From assembly GCA_022376925.1 (NCBI GenBank), contig JAIOJX010000005.1, positions 157,309,501 to 157,373,500 on the forward strand: DNA of 64,000 nucleotides, read 5' to 3'. The DNA comes from Tragulus kanchil (Eukaryota; Chordata; Mammalia; Artiodactyla; Tragulidae). Positions within the stretch are counted from its first letter, which is position 1. Each line of letters starts with the position of its first letter. The position numbers and the translations under genes are program-made. Positions 1-12,795 of this stretch are shown one piece after another. The notes beneath the pieces are model-generated. The model ran no database searches and was not told where the DNA came from. It was given only the letters and a program-made list of their open reading frames with translations.

Positions 1-569
1 GTTTTATGGATGAGGAGACTGAGGCTCAGGGACGACAAGTGAGCTGTTCAGAGAGCAACACTGGCATTCATCCTGGGTCCACCTGCTCCCAAGGCTGGTG
101 AAGGAGACAGGACAGCCTCTAGCTCTGCCAGCCTGTCCCAGGAGCCTCTCTTCTGTGGCTCCTGCCTCCTCAGCCCAGAGCTCTGGACCTGGCTCCCCAC
201 CACCACCCCTGCCCAAAGCTACTCCCATGACCCAAAAGCGGGTAGGTACCCTCGGCTTGAGGCAAGGGTGTTCCTGTGTTCATCTCTGCATGTCCTGCAT
301 CAGCACAGCCCCTGGCACATGAATGTAAGTTATTGTGTTGCATTCCGTTCTGACTTAGCCTTGAGGCAAGTGTCCAGTGCATTCCAGTCCATAGAGCCGA
401 CCCTGGCCATAAGGTTGCAATATGACAAAAAATAGTGGCCAAAAAGGGTCCTGGAAACGTACCATAAGACAAATGACAGATGTGCTAGGAGAAAGGACAG
501 ATGTAGCAGGGAGCACAGCCCTCTCCTCCCCTCACACTGGTATCAGGGCACCCTTGCCCGGACTCTGCT

Positions 570-900
570 AGACTCTGAAAGTCTACGTCCCCCCTGGTTC
601 ACAGGTTGAAATCCTATCCCCCAAGGTGATCATGTTTGGTGGGGGGCCTTTGGGAGGTGACTGGGTCATGATAGCAGAGCCCTCAGGAAAAGCATGATCC
701 CAGAGGACCCCCTGACCCTTCCACCATGTGAGGATACACACACAAAAAGTGGTCATCAGTGAAGTCAGGAAGCAGGCTCTCACCAGACCAAATCCACCAG
801 TGCCATGATCTTGGACTTCAAGCCCCCAGAGCTGCTCGTTGTTTATAAGCCACTGTGTCTATGACACTTGGTTGTAGCAGCCCTCATGGACTAAGACAAG
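570..900. mobile_element. Ancient LTR-like mammalian repeat
   Basis: The block has the familiar order GGCCTTTGGGAGGTGA…GGTCATGA…CCACCATGTGAGGA…TTGGACTT…GTTTATAAGCCACTGTGTCT…GGACTAAGACA of an old MaLR/MER-type repeat. Recognised from memory of the consensus; subfamily not resolved. Noncoding. Confidence 0.55.
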
Positions 901-1074
901 CCCCCTAGAACACAAGACAGGATGCGCTCCCTAAGAACAGGGAGTTGAAGGGATGGAATACTGCTTCCTGGACTAACACTAACCAGGGACAGGAACAACA
1001 GCGGCCCCGTGTTGGGTCCCCACTCCAGATCAGGTGCCGCTGAACGCTTAGGGTGCCCTGATCGCCTCAAGTCT

Positions 1075-1200
1075 GATAAGCAAAATGGGTACTATTATAC
1101 CTGTTTTATGGATGAGGAGACTGAGGCTCAGGGACGACAAGTGAGCTGTTCAGAGAGCAACACTGGCATTCATCCTGGGTCCACCTGCTCCCAAGGCTGG
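1075..1200 (+). mobile_element. MIR-family SINE fragment
   Basis: Contains the MIR core motif ATGGATGAGGAGACTGAGGC followed by GAGCTGTTCAGAGAGC. Its right part recurs at 1-98 because of duplication 1. Confidence 0.6.
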
Positions 1201-1361
1201 TGAAGGAGACAGGACAGCCTCTAGCTCTGCCAGCCTGTCCCAGGAGCCTCTCTTCTGTGGCTCCTGCCTCCTCAGCCCAGAGCTCTGGACCTGGCTCCCC
1301 ACCACCACCCCTGCCCAAAGCTACTCCCATGACCCTAAAGCGGGGTAGGTACCCTCGGCTT

Positions 1362-3280
1362 CCACTAGGAGGACTTGGCTTTCAGATTATCTTCAGAAAT
1401 GTGAATGGGAGCAACTATGTGTACACCCAAGGAAAAGATGCCAGAGGGGCCTAGACCTATGGAGACAGCTCAGAACAGGCTCCGCATCCCTGGATGTCTC
1501 CAGATGAGGAGGACCCGCTCCTTAGTGAGGAGACCTAGCCAGTGGGAAGGACAGGATCCTTCACTTAGGGGAAGATGAGGAGGGAGGGAGGGGGAAGCAG
1601 AGGGAAAATGGCAGGGGGCGGTGAGGAGAGAAGAAAGCGCCACCTAGAAGGCCAGGTGTCTCTTGTCCATACAGTTCAAGTTCCTTCCAAGTTCTAAGAA
1701 GCTTGTTTATTTTCCAAAGTTCAAGCCTGTATTCCCCTTCTGGCGGACCGGATGGGGGAAGAGCCAGTGTCTAGCCTAGTATAAATACACGTGCACGCAC
1801 ATGCTCACACACGCAAAGACACACACACATGCGCACCTACACACAGATCTTCAGGTCTGTCCGTTCTGGGTTCAAATCCAGCTCAGTCAGTTGCTAAACA
1901 TCTCTGAGCCTTGGTCTCACAGTCTGTAAAGTGGGGATAATAATAAAGACCAATATTTACTGAACCTTTGCCTTGAGCTGAGCAGTGTTCCAGGAGTCCT
2001 GTGTGTGTTCTCCATGCAGTGCTCACCATTGTCCTTGCCCTAGTCATCGCCTAGAGAGTCTGAAGAGTTGCTGCTAGGAGGAGGCAGAGGCTGTTGGGAG
2101 TGGGCCCAGGCATCTGTCTTTCCCCAGGAGCCAGAGGAGCGTGGCTGCCAGGGGATCCTAGGCGGAGGAGAGTGGGGGTGGGGAATGCCCCAAGGCAAGG
2201 GCTCCACTCCTCCACTTCCTGCTTCTCCTCTCACGACCCTGCTCCCTGACTCCCAGCTTCTGGGAGCAACCCTGTGCTGTGAACTGAGATCACTTCTATC
2301 CCCATTTTACAAAGGATGACCCCCGAGTACCAAGCAGTAGAGCGACGAGTCCAAGATAGATTCATAGAGCCCAGATGCGGTCTACCCAGACCCATCGTGC
2401 TGAAGGCACGACCACCGTCACCCCTCGCAGGGTTATTGGACAATCAGAAGCGGCACTGGTCTACAATCTGGCAGCAAAGAGCAGTAAATTAAGTCCTCAG
2501 TAAATGGCAGCGTGAATACCACCACCACTGATACTCTCCATGGTCCTCCATCTTCCCAGCTGCGCCAGGTCACAGTGAGGCAGCAGGTACGGCTGCTTGT
2601 GCCCAGGGCTGAGGCTTGGTCCGTCCCTTCCCGGTGCAGGTGGCTACAGGCCAGCCTCCAGCGCTGGTGGAGGGAGGAGGCTGGCTCGACCCAGAGGCCT
2701 TTCCCCCTGCGCAGTGCCTCCCTCGCTGCCCTCCTCCTGCCGTCCACTCGAGCTTCCCAGGTGCTGGTCCTATTCAGCTCCAGGCACTCAGCTGGGCGGA
2801 TTTATAGCCTCTTGAGCTACAGTGATGATTGCTCTCTTGGGCCAACGTAGCACCAAGTGTCACACTAACCTCTCTGTTGAGGGAGAAATCAGTGCCGTCA
2901 CCCCCATTTTGCACCGGCTGGGGAACTGAGTCCCACCAGAGTTAAGGGTTTGTTTGAACTCACTTAGCAAGGTGCAGGCAGGGTGTGTGTGCCTGTGTAG
3001 CAAGGAAGAGAAAACTAAATGAGGAGGGAATAGTAAAATTCCTCTCTCTTCTCCACCTGGGGATCCCAGCCAGAACCGCCTGGTATTAGTCATTAGTGTC
3101 AGCAGTGGGGAGAAGGTGAGAGAAAACCCAGGGGAGAGAGAGTCATCGGGCGAAGAGGGGCTTGTTGAGAGCAGTAGGACCTGTGAGGGGCCGGCGGTTG
3201 CCCTGAGAGCCATTTGCCCTCTTCCCTTTAACAAGAAGATTGTGTAGCAGCGCAGCCAGACGGCTCCCCAATCGGTGTGT
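1362..3280. other. Gene-free interval
   Basis: Contains a short CA-rich stretch (about 1785-1850), a MIR and moderately GC-rich unique DNA. Open frames here are short, lie on both strands and show no homology I recognise. Confidence 0.5.
1855..1990 (+). mobile_element. MIR-family SINE
   Basis: Typical MIR order: GGTTCAAATCCAGCTCAGTC, then CTGAGCCTTGGTCTCA and GTAAAGTGGGGATAATAATA. Confidence 0.65.
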
Positions 3281-3282
3281 GT

Positions 3283-3850
3283 CTGTTTCCTAGCGTTGCT
3301 GTCATAAAGCATCACGAACTGGGTGGCTTAAACGACAGGATGTCTTGTCTCACAGTGCTGGAGGCATGAAGTCAGAGATCAAGGGGTCATCAGCGTTGGG
3401 TCCTCCTGAGAGTTCAGAGGCAGAATCTAGTCCAGGCCTCTCTCCCAGCTTCTGTGACCCCAGGCACCCATGGTTCACAGACAACATTCTCTCTGTGTTT
3501 TCACATCGTCTGCCCTCTGTGTACATCTCCCTGTGTCCAAACTTTCCTTGTGTATAAGGACGCCGGTTGTATTGGATTATGTATGCATGCGTGCTAAATC
3601 ACTTCAATCTGACTCTGCGATCCCAGGGACAGTGGCCCTTCAGGCTCCTCTGTCCCTGGAATTCTCCTGACAAGAATACTGGAGTGGGCTGTCATGCCCT
3701 CCTCCATATTGGGTTAGCGTCCACCCTAGTGACCTCATTTTAACTTGATTTCCTCTCTAACAACCCTATTTCCAAACAAGGTCGCATCCTACGGTACTGA
3801 GAGTTAGGACTTTCAGGCATCTTTTATGGGAGAGCACAGTAAAACCTGTT
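3283..3850 (+). mobile_element. MLT1A-like MaLR LTR interrupted by a Bov-tA
   Basis: Shows the MLT1A order: GGGTGGCTTAAACGACAGGA, CAGTGCTGGAGGCATGAAGT, TATAAGGACGCCGG, then after a SINE, CCCTAGTGACCTCATTTTAA and CCCTATTTCCAAACAAGGTC. The two LTR parts are 3283-3582 and 3707-3850. Solo, noncoding, old. Confidence 0.65.
3583..3706 (-). mobile_element. Bov-tA SINE fragment nested in the LTR
   Basis: Contains the antisense Bov-tA signature GACAAGAATACTGGAGTGGG preceded by CTCCTCTGTCCCTGGAATTC. Truncated at its tRNA-like end. Confidence 0.7.
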
Positions 3851-3879
3851 CATTGTTGAGGAGACTACATTTCTTAGTC

Positions 3880-6800
3880 TCCCTGGATGCTTCATGAGGC
3901 CAATGGCTTGAAGAGGAGAGCAGTACAGGTTCCTAAAACCTCACGCACGATCCTCCACACCCTCTCTGCCTCCATCGACCAGTCAGACACTGATGATCCA
4001 GGGAGAACACCAAGGCCCGCCAGACGGGAGGAGCCTGGGTCCCTGCCTGGGGCAGTTTCCTGCTGCCCTACCCTGGGGTGTATGGTGTTGGTGTATCGTG
4101 TTCAGTCACTGAGACGGGGGAGCTGTCACTGCAGCTCATCTACCCAGAGGGACGTTGCTGGCGGCGGCAGAGCTGGTCAGGGCAGGCAGGGGCCCTCTGG
4201 AGGTCCCTTTTCTGTACCTGCGGGTAGGTGAATGAGACCCTTTCCTTGGGCCTGTCTCCTCCTCCCCTTGGTCGATGGATTGCAGCATTGCAGAGGGATT
4301 CTGGGTCACTCAGGCAGAGCTCCCATCGGTTCTCATCCATGTGGTTCTTCTGTCCTTCGCCCCTGTCTGTGTGCTCTCTGGGGCTGGGAGGGGTGGCCAT
4401 GACAGAGCCCACACTGCCCCTTCATTAATGCTCTACAGGAAGCGGAAACGTGCCAAATTTCACATGTTTGGAAGTCAAGTGAAAAGGAAGCACGACACTG
4501 GCCTTCTCATCTTACATGGCCTTTCAGCGCCTCGTCGCAGCTGAGAAACCCACTGTGACCAAAATGAGAAACGAAACCATCAACCAGGTCTAAAATAAGA
4601 GTTGTGTTCCCAGGCTGACGGCCCACCAGTGACAGCTTCTTTCTCAGAAACTCGCCCCGTGGTTCCCCTCTCTTCACCAGCCGGTTGCAGGCCCCTCGGG
4701 CCTCCCAGGCCAGGGCAGGAGATGGTCCGTGGAGGCACCAGCAAGGCCCCAGCAGTTCTCTCCCCAGCAGGGCCAGGGAAGCTGTCACTGGCTTTCAGGA
4801 GCCAAGATCTCCTCCAAGGCTGAGTCAAGCACAGTGTATTGCCTGGCAGAGTCTCCCAAGGCAGGGAAGGATGAACAGCCGGACTCTAGCCTGATCACAG
4901 GCTCTCACACACTCAGGCTGGACCAAATCATCTCCCTCGATGAAAGGAATGAGCAGAAACAAACACTTCTCCCAACGAGCAGAAAACAAACACAAAAGGG
5001 AATATACAGACGTCGCTGGGCCAGCTCCTCCCAGCTGTCCGCCCCGTCACACCTCGCGTCTCTGAGTGCGGACCCAGTGAGCATGTCTGACGCTTTGGCT
5101 CACGTGTCACACCTGGGGTCCAGCTTGAAGCAGCTGCAGTCATGGAGACCTGCAGGACCTCTGACCTTGTAGATGCCTCCTGCACCTCCTCATGATCACA
5201 GCCCAGACACTTCCATTCCCATTTCTGGTCCTTTCTCTCAGCTCCGTCTCACTAGTAACAGGATAACGCATCAGGATTCGAGACTGGCTTATGGTTGGAG
5301 GAAGCTCAGTGTCTCCCTCTGTTGCTGTGGCCTGGCCACTAGGCCCGGTCTCAAGTGGACCTGTGGCTTTGCCCAGCAGGTGACATTTTCTGAGGACCCA
5401 GTCTATTCCATTTTTCCTTTCCCAAGACTGACCCAGAGTCACTTCCTTCCCTGTTCAGAAAGCTTTCACCCTCCCTGTACTCAATGATGCCCTGTTTTCT
5501 GGCTCATTTGCCAAACGGAATGGCAAACAAAGCCAATGAGCCTACCTGGCACCTAATGGCTTGAATGTCCAATCCCCCCACCACCTGTGCTCTCAAGGGG
5601 AGCTCCTTGGGGGTGGGGTAGGCTCACAGAATTAACTCCACACATGACAGCTTTGCCATGTAAACAGAAGTCCCGCCAACATACAGGACAGCCAAGTACT
5701 AAGAAAGTACTAAGTTCTCTTATAGACTCCCTACTGCTACCTGGTGTAGGGGGAAAGCCTGGTCAGACATGGAAAGACCTGGGCTCTCACCCTGGTTCTT
5801 CTGCTGTTATTCTTTGTCACCTAAACAAAGATCGCCTCAGAGTCTCAGTTTCCTCCCCTGTAAATAGTGATCTCTGCCATTGCCTGCCTGCAGGACAGGT
5901 ATGACGATCAAATCAGAGGATCCATGTGGTAAGAGCATTGGACACTGCTAAACCTAGACGTGAGGGACCTTCATGGTCATCCTCACAGTGTTCTTGACCC
6001 TCGCTGGTCCTCCCGGCTGTCCGCGAAGGTTCTGTGTTGCCATCAGCCAGAGATGTTGTCATGGCTGTCTTGTTGTCAGTCTGCCTTTCTCCACGCCTGG
6101 CTTTTGCTCCCACTGTCCCCTCTCCCTAAAATGCTCTCCTCTCTTGCCTTGGGTCAAATCCCATCCCTCCTTCCCGGCTCAGCTTAAATCTTACTTCCAC
6201 CAAGGGCCTTGCCTGACCCTTGACTTGAAAAGTCCAGTCGCTCCTGGACTCCACACCCACTTCAGCTGTAACTGTTGCCTCTCTCTGATGTGTGTCGTGG
6301 CTGTTGGAGCACAGACTTCCTGCGATCGGCTGCAGCAGGCGCCTGCGAACTGAGTCCCTCTCGCCTCTGAGCCGAGGATTAGCGTGGAGCTTCTGCAGAA
6401 GAGGTGCTCAGGCTCATCATATTAATTGGCAATGAGTTGAGAAGTCCCTCAAGAGATAATCGATGTCTTTGGGGCCTGGAGGCAGAAGATGAGTGGCCAT
6501 GCTCCAGGGAGCAGATCCATAAACATCTTTTGACAGAAAAGTCCAACTTCAAACCCTAGCGATTTTAGATTATATGTGCACAAAAGGCTTTTAAAATAGC
6601 AAAACTTTAGATTTATGTCTCGGTGAACAGATGTGGAAGGGAAAATCAATTCCTCATAGGATTGGCTTATTTGTTTGTTTTTTTTTTTTTAGCACACTGC
6701 TAAATATTATGTACCAAGTGACAAATTCGTACATAAATTGACCTGGAGACACATACTCCAGCTCCCTTGGACAAGTGGGGCGGAAAGACCTGCAGGACTT

Positions 6801-7550
6801 CCTCGTGGCTGAATGGTGAATATCTCACAGCATGTGTCAATCAAGTTGGAGTTCCCCAAAACGATGACGGAGGTAAAGATGACTCTAATCGAGAGACTTT
6901 TCCCCAGAAGAGGAGAAATGCACACATAATTCATTTTGGGGACACACGATATGGAAGGCGGGTACCACCTTGCCCTTGGCTCCGGCATCTTCCTGGGGCT
7001 CTTAGAGGACGTCAGGAGAAGAGCTCGGCAGCACCCCGGCTCCCTCCCACCCAGGCCCGCCTCCTGGATGAGAGGAAGAGACAGGCTCGAAAGCGGTGCC
7101 CTCTGGGGCTGTCAGGGGCCTGCCTGCTCCAAGTGACCACTTCTCTCCCCTCGTAGGGCTTCTGGAGCAGGCAGTGTGAGCAAATGAAGTGTGAGCGTGA
7201 CCTCCCTCCCGAGGGCACAGGCCCTGCCCTCGGAGGAGCCTGGAAGGCAGAGCAGACACATGAGAGGCAAGGACAAAGCTGGATGAGCAAATACATCTGC
7301 TACCCCAAGGGCCAGCTGTCACACAGGCTTGCCTGAGCAGGGGAGGGGCCTGGGGGTGCTGTGGGGTCTGGCATCCACCCGGGAACCCCATAGTTGTGCC
7401 AGCTGACTGCTGGCAGCCTTGGACTGGCCTGGGCTCCTGGAGAGAAGGCAGAAAGAGCAAGGCTGTCCTCTAAAAGGATTCCATAGACATGGAAAAACAC
7501 TAAAAGTGATGGCTTTTTCTGAGAGGGGATGACACATAACAGGCGAAGCT
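3880..7550. other. Gene-free interval downstream of the dynein gene
   Basis: About 3.7 kb with one MIR (5765-5945), a T-run at 6678-6692 and a GC-rich part at 6960-7460. Open frames overlap on both strands and show no codon or homology support. No exon recognised. Confidence 0.5.
5765..5945 (+). mobile_element. MIR-family SINE
   Basis: MIR motifs present: CTCAGTTTCCTCCCCTGTAA and a trailing ATGACGATCAAATCAGA. Confidence 0.55.
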
Positions 7551-9645
7551 TCTGACGTGGCCCAGCTAAATGCCTAGCGGTTCGTTCTTAGCTCTGGAGA
7601 GAGAGACAGGAAGAGACAGGGAGAGAGACGAGGGGAGGACTATCTGGACTGTTTTCTCTTTGGCAGCCTCGCATTCAGGTTCTGATCAAGGAACAATAGA
7701 AGAGGAGCAATGGGAAGGGAGAGGATTTACACAATCAGAAAGGAATACCTGGAAACCACAAATGACAGATGGTGGTCCCTACCCTTCAGACTCAGGTTGA
7801 AGGCCCTGATCACATGTCTGGGGGGGCCTGGGGTTCCAGTGATGGAACACCCTGAATCTATTGGTTGGGAGATGGGGAAAGGGCCCCACTTTCATAAACA
7901 CCATCTTGAAGAGGCTGTGAATGTGCCAGGAAATTAGAGGCTTACGCACTGAGTATCTGCACCAGTCGAATGAGGATTTTGCCTGGAAATGGAGAGGAGG
8001 TGCTTTAATGAATCAGCCCGGCCTGAATGAAAATGAGAGAAGCGGTGACTTCCCTGGGGAAAGGCAGAGACCAGCCAGCACAACACATTTGCAAGGCAGA
8101 GAGGAACTTCTGTGCTCCCTGATGACCCCTATTCAATTAAAACTGTTTATAACTGGGTCAGCTGGCCACGGCCCACACTCCCAAGGTGGGTGGTTACATG
8201 GCACCGGGGGATGGAGCAGTGGGGAGAATGCCAGGGAGACCTTTTGAGAAGAATGGAACAGATTGGGAGAATCTGCCGCAAACCAGCAGCTTCTAAGGAA
8301 CTGGTATTCACTCCAGGTAGACGAAGAATGTTTTCATTTCTTGAGCTCCAAAGTGTTTACATTCATCTCCGAAGGTTATATGTAAATCAAGACTTGAGTG
8401 TTCAAAGAACACGGTTCCTTTTTGCAGCCAAAGGTAGATGCCAGAAGACAGAAGCAATGGGGTGGACTTGTATCCAAGACCAAAGACAGCTCTCTCAAAG
8501 ATTCTTAGAAATTTAAGGCTGTGAGCAGAGGAGTCATGAAGAATGGATGCTTTCAGGGTTCAGTTTTTTTCTTAGTTTAAATTTAAGGTGTCTCCCGGCC
8601 ACTTGGGAGGGACAGGAATCATACCCTCCAGGTCTGACGTGGCCCAGCTAAATGCCTAGCGGTTTGTTCTTAGCTCTGGAGAGAGACAGGAAGAGACAGG
8701 GAGAGACGAGGGGAGGACTATCTGGACTGTTTTCTCTTTGGCAGCCTCGCATTCAGGTTCTGATCAAGGAACAATAGAAGAGGAGCAATGGGAAGGGAGA
8801 GGATTTACACAATCAGAAAGGAATACCTGGAAACCACAAATGACAGATGGTGGTCCCTACCCTTCAGACTCAGGTTGAAGGCCCTGATCACATGTCTGGG
8901 GGGGCCTGGGGTTCCAGTGATGGAACACCCTGAATCTATTGGTTGGGAGATGGGGAAAGGGCCCCACTTTCATAAACACCATCTTGAAGAGGCTGTGAAT
9001 GTGCCAGGAAATTAGAGGCTTACGCACTGAGTATCTGCACCAGTCGAATGAGGATTTTGCCTGGAAATGGAGAGGAGGTGCTTTAATGAATCAGCCCGGC
9101 CTGAATGAAAATGAGAGAAGCGGTGACTTCCCTGGGGAAAGGCAGAGACCAGCCAGCACAACACATTTGCAAGGCAGAGAGGAACTTCTGTGCTCCCTGA
9201 TGACCCCTATTCAATTAAAACTGTTTATAACTGGGTCAGCTGGCCACGGCCCACACTCCCAAGGTGGGTGGTTACATGGCACCGGGGGATGGAGCAGTGG
9301 GGAGAATGCCAGGGAGACCTTTTGAGAAGAATGGAACAGATTGGGAGAATCTGCCGCAAACCAGCAGCTTCTAAGGAACTGGTATTCACTCCAGGTAGAC
9401 GAAGAATGTTTTCATTTCTTGAGCTCCAAAGTGTTTACATTCATCTCCGAAGGTTATATGTAAATCAAGACTTGAGTGTTCAAAGAACACGGTTCCTTTT
9501 TGCAGCCAAAGGTAGATGCCAGAAGACAGAAGCAATGGGGTGGACTTGTATCCAAGACCAAAGACAGCTCTCTCAAAGATTCTTAGAAATTTAAGGCTGT
9601 GAGCAGAGGAGTCATGAAGAATGGATGCTTTCAGGGTTCAGTTGT
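7551..9645. repeat. Tandem duplication 2 (7551-8567 / 8633-9645)
   Basis: Both copies run from TCTGACGTGGCCC to CAGGGTTCAGTT with offsets 1082 to 1078; the change comes from small GAGA deletions. Junction filler 8568-8632 contains a piece (GGCCACTTGGGAGGGACAGG…) that belongs downstream at 9717-9758. Confidence 0.95.
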
Positions 9646-11528
9646 TTTTGTGTCTTGAGAACTTTTCAAATCCAGTCAGCCGCAGGGGGGCTCCCCCAGG
9701 CAGGGATGCTCTCCTCCCCGGCCACTTGGGAGGGACAGGAATCATACCCCTCCAGGTCTCTTTTCCTGCAGCTCCAGGCATTGGAAGCCTCCCTGCGTTT
9801 GAGGGATGTAGAGCCAGCACCAAGATGGCAGGTATGCTCCCGCTGAAGTTGTTAAGCTCCTCGGAGGAGACAATAAAGAAGAAGCCAGAGAGAGCACGTT
9901 CATGATTTGTTTTCAAATCAAAGGAGGTGGTGAAAGAGGATGAGAGGAGAGAAGCAAGGGTGTGGAGGAAGAAAGGTAGTCCATGGACACCGTGTCCTGT
10001 CCAGGTCCTGCTCAGGTTCCAGCCCGCCTCCGCTGGCCACCGGGAATGTGGGCTGCAAATGCTTGTCTGTCCAGTCCCCTGAGCCCCGGGCTCCTGGGAG
10101 GCTGCCTGCAGGGCCGTCCCCATCCACAAACCCCACGGGCTGGCTGAGGCCTTTGCGGTGACTGCATCCCGCCCAGCTTCTCCCCCTGCCCCCTCCTGCC
10201 CCCTTCACTCCCCCAGAGATGCTGTTCCCCAGGAAATCTGCACCCAGATCTCTAACTCTGCTTCCAGAGAATCTGACCTAAGTCATGGAGGGAGCAAAAT
10301 GTTTAGTGTTCGTAATGCGTGGACAACTTTTTATCAAATGCAGAGAAGACTCATAAAGCCAATGTTTATACAGCCCTGGATAACCCCGGGTGGATTTCTT
10401 GTCCATTCAGGCCTATTTTGGGGATGACCTTTAAGGAGAATGGAACAGATTGGGAGAATCTGCAACCAGCAGCTTCTAAGGAACTGGAAAAGGTAGACGA
10501 AGAATGTTTTCATTTCTTGAGCTCCAAAGTGTTTACATTCATCTCCGAAGGTTATATGTAAATCAAGACTTGAGTGTTCAAAGAACACGGTTCCTTTTTG
10601 CAGCCAAAGGTAGATGCCAGAAGACAGAAGCAATGGGGTGGACTTGTATCCAAGACCAAAGACAGCTCTCTCAAAGATTCTTAGAAATTTAAGGCTGTGA
10701 GCAGAGGAGTCATGAAGAATGGATGCTTTCAGGGTTCAGTTGTTTTTGTGTCTTGAGAACTTTTCAAATCCAGTCAGCCGCAGGGGGGCTCCCCCAGGCA
10801 GGGATGCTCTCCTCCCCGGCCACTTGGGAGGGACAGGAATCATACCCCTCCAGGTCTCTTTTCCTGCAGCTCCAGGCATTGGAAGCCTCCCTGCGTTTGA
10901 GGGATGTAGAGCCAGCACCAAGATGGCAGGTATGCTCCCGCTGAAGTTGTTAAGCTCCTCGGAGGAGACAATAAAGAAGAAGCCAGAGAGAGCACGTTCA
11001 TGATTTGTTTTCAAATCAAAGGAGGTGGTGAAAGAGGATGAGAGGAGAGAAGCAAGGGTGTGGAGGAAGAAAGGTAGTCCATGGACACCGTGTCCTGTCC
11101 AGGTCCTGCTCAGGTACCAGCCCCGCCTCCGCTGGCCACCGGGAATGTGGGCTGCAAATGCTTCGTCTGTCCAGTCCCCCTGAGCCCCGGGCTCCTGGGA
11201 GGCTGCCTGCAGGGCCGTCCCCATCCACAAACCCCACGGGCTGGCTGAGGCCTTTGCGGTGACTGCATCCCAGCCCAGCTTCTCCCCCTGCCCCCTCCTG
11301 CCCCCTTCACTCCCCCAGAGATGCTGTTCCCCAGGAAATCTGCACCCAGATCTCTAACTCTGCTTCCAGAGAATCTGACCTAAGTCATGGAGGGAGCAAA
11401 ATGTTTAGTGTTCGTAATGCGTGGACAACTTTTTATCAAATGCAGAGAAGACTCATAAAGCCAATGTTTATACAGCCCTGGATAACCCCGGGTGGATTTC
11501 TTGTCCATTCAGGCCTATTTTGGGGATG
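9325..11528. repeat. Tandem duplication 3 (9325-10426 / 10434-11528)
   Basis: The copies end at the shared GGCCTATTTTGGGGATG. Copy 2 lacks two short segments near its start (around 10460 and 10487). The first ~320 bp also occur in duplication 2, so that piece is present three times: 8247-8567, 9325-9645 and 10434-10735. Confidence 0.95.
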
Positions 11529-12069
11529 TACACCACAGGTCCTAACTTTTCCCAGAGTGTTGTCCTATGACATCTTTTTATAAATAAAGCAAGATCATTT
11601 TTTTAAAATCTTAAAAAAGGGGGGGAGATTCTATTAGACACCTAGGATTAAGTCACTGAGTAACTTTAACTGTGAATGGCTTTTTAGTTAAAATGGAAAG
11701 GATCTCCACAGTCCTCCCTTCCCCCACCCACACATACGTGCTTTTTCTTCATTTAGAATTTTCTTCCTTATTTTTGCTCTCTTTTACCCTTTCCTGAAGT
11801 GCACTATTTAAAATACCATCTTAGTTTCTTTTTCTTCTTGTACATGTGGGCAAGAAGGTCACCCTACAGGGGGCCTGTGTCCCAGGACCAGATCACTAGT
11901 CTTCTCAGTCTAGAGTTAATTCCTTCGTCTTCTTTCTGTTAACAATGCACCTGCTGGTCTAGAATGTTCAAGAAAGCCCAGAAAATGCATGTTAAATGAG
12001 CCTACTAATTAGTTTCAAAATCCCTGAATTTTAAATGTGCATTTGCTGGCACATCATACACATGCTGAT

Positions 12070-12404
12070 TTTTAAATTAATTATTAAGATATTTAATTAT
12101 TTATTAAAATATTTTTTGGCTGTGCTAGGTTTTGGTTGCTGTGCAGGCTTTTCTCTCGTTCTGGCAAGCAAGGACACCTCTCCAGTTGTGGCGTGGAGGC
12201 TTCTCATTGCAGTGGCTTCTTTTGTTGCACAGGATGGGCTTCAGTAATTGTGGCTCCCGAGCTCTAGAGCACAGGCTCCATACTTGTGGTGCACGGACTT
12301 AGTTGCTCCACTGCAAGTGGGATCTTCCTGGATCAGGGATCGAACCCAAGTCTCCTGCATTGGCAGGCGGATTCTTTTGCCACTGAGTCATCAGGGAAGT
12401 CCCC
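12070..12404 (-). mobile_element. CHR-type tRNA-derived SINE, copy 1
   Basis: Antisense element from TTTTTTGGCTGTGCTAGG to CATCAGGGAAGTCCCC, with the internal GGGATCGAACCCAAGTCTCC being the complement of the tRNA-like promoter. Flanked by the 10-bp target-site duplication ACATGCTGAT at 12060-12069 and 12405-12414. Confidence 0.85.
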
Positions 12405-12594
12405 ACATGCTGATATTTGCTTCACAGTCTCTCTCCCATACATATAATTCTTTCCATCCAAACAATGAAAGCTGCTCAAATTAACAACTCAGAGAAACAC
12501 AGATGTACTATTTTCTATGGACAATTATGAATTGCGAGGTTAATCTCCTTAGAGTCAGCTAAAAAGTAAAATCCAATACTGCCTTGCAGAGTTC

Positions 12595-12795
12595 ATCAGA
12601 GCACAGACCGGGTTCAAATCTCAGCTGTCAGTTACCAGCTGGGAGAACTTGGGGAAACTATTTAGCTTCTCCGGGCCAGAGCTTCCTCCTCTGTGAAATG
12701 GTGATAATACTATCAGATCTCATAGGGTTGTTAGAAAGATTACATAAATTCATTCATGTCAAGAGCTCAGACCAAGTGCCTAGCATACAGTAACA
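12595..12795 (+). mobile_element. MIR-family SINE (also at 13732-13932)
   Basis: GGTTCAAATCTCAGCTGTCA, then TCCTCTGTGAAATGGTGATA and AGTGCCTAGCATACAGTAA follow the MIR consensus order. The second position is the duplicate copy. Confidence 0.75.

Larger units (their letters stand above)
1..1361. repeat. Tandem duplication 1, cut by window start (1-258 / 1103-1361)
   Basis: Base 1 matches base 1103 and identity continues to the shared ACCCTCGGCTT near 258/1361, with one substitution and one small indel near 233/1336. The first copy begins before the window. The region contains part of a MIR and no gene. Confidence 0.93.

Noticed and set aside
2433..2850. Overlapping GC-rich open frames on both strands as a coding exon
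   Set aside because: Length is as expected for GC-rich noncoding DNA, there is no recognisable domain, and several frames are open at once.
7002..7460. 152-codon minus-strand open frame as a possible first exon of a downstream gene
   Set aside because: No signal peptide or match to GLP1R exon 1 or any other family I know; other frames are open in parallel.
9621..11003. Repeated open frames such as 9621-9905 and 10719-11003 as a duplicated small gene family
   Set aside because: They repeat only because the DNA is duplicated. Overlapping frames exist on the other strand, and there is no splice, Kozak or homology support.
12070..12404. tRNA genes from internal promoter-like boxes here and in the other SINEs
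   Set aside because: These are tRNA-derived SINE heads with A-rich tails and target-site duplications. No cloverleaf with an intact anticodon arm was seen.
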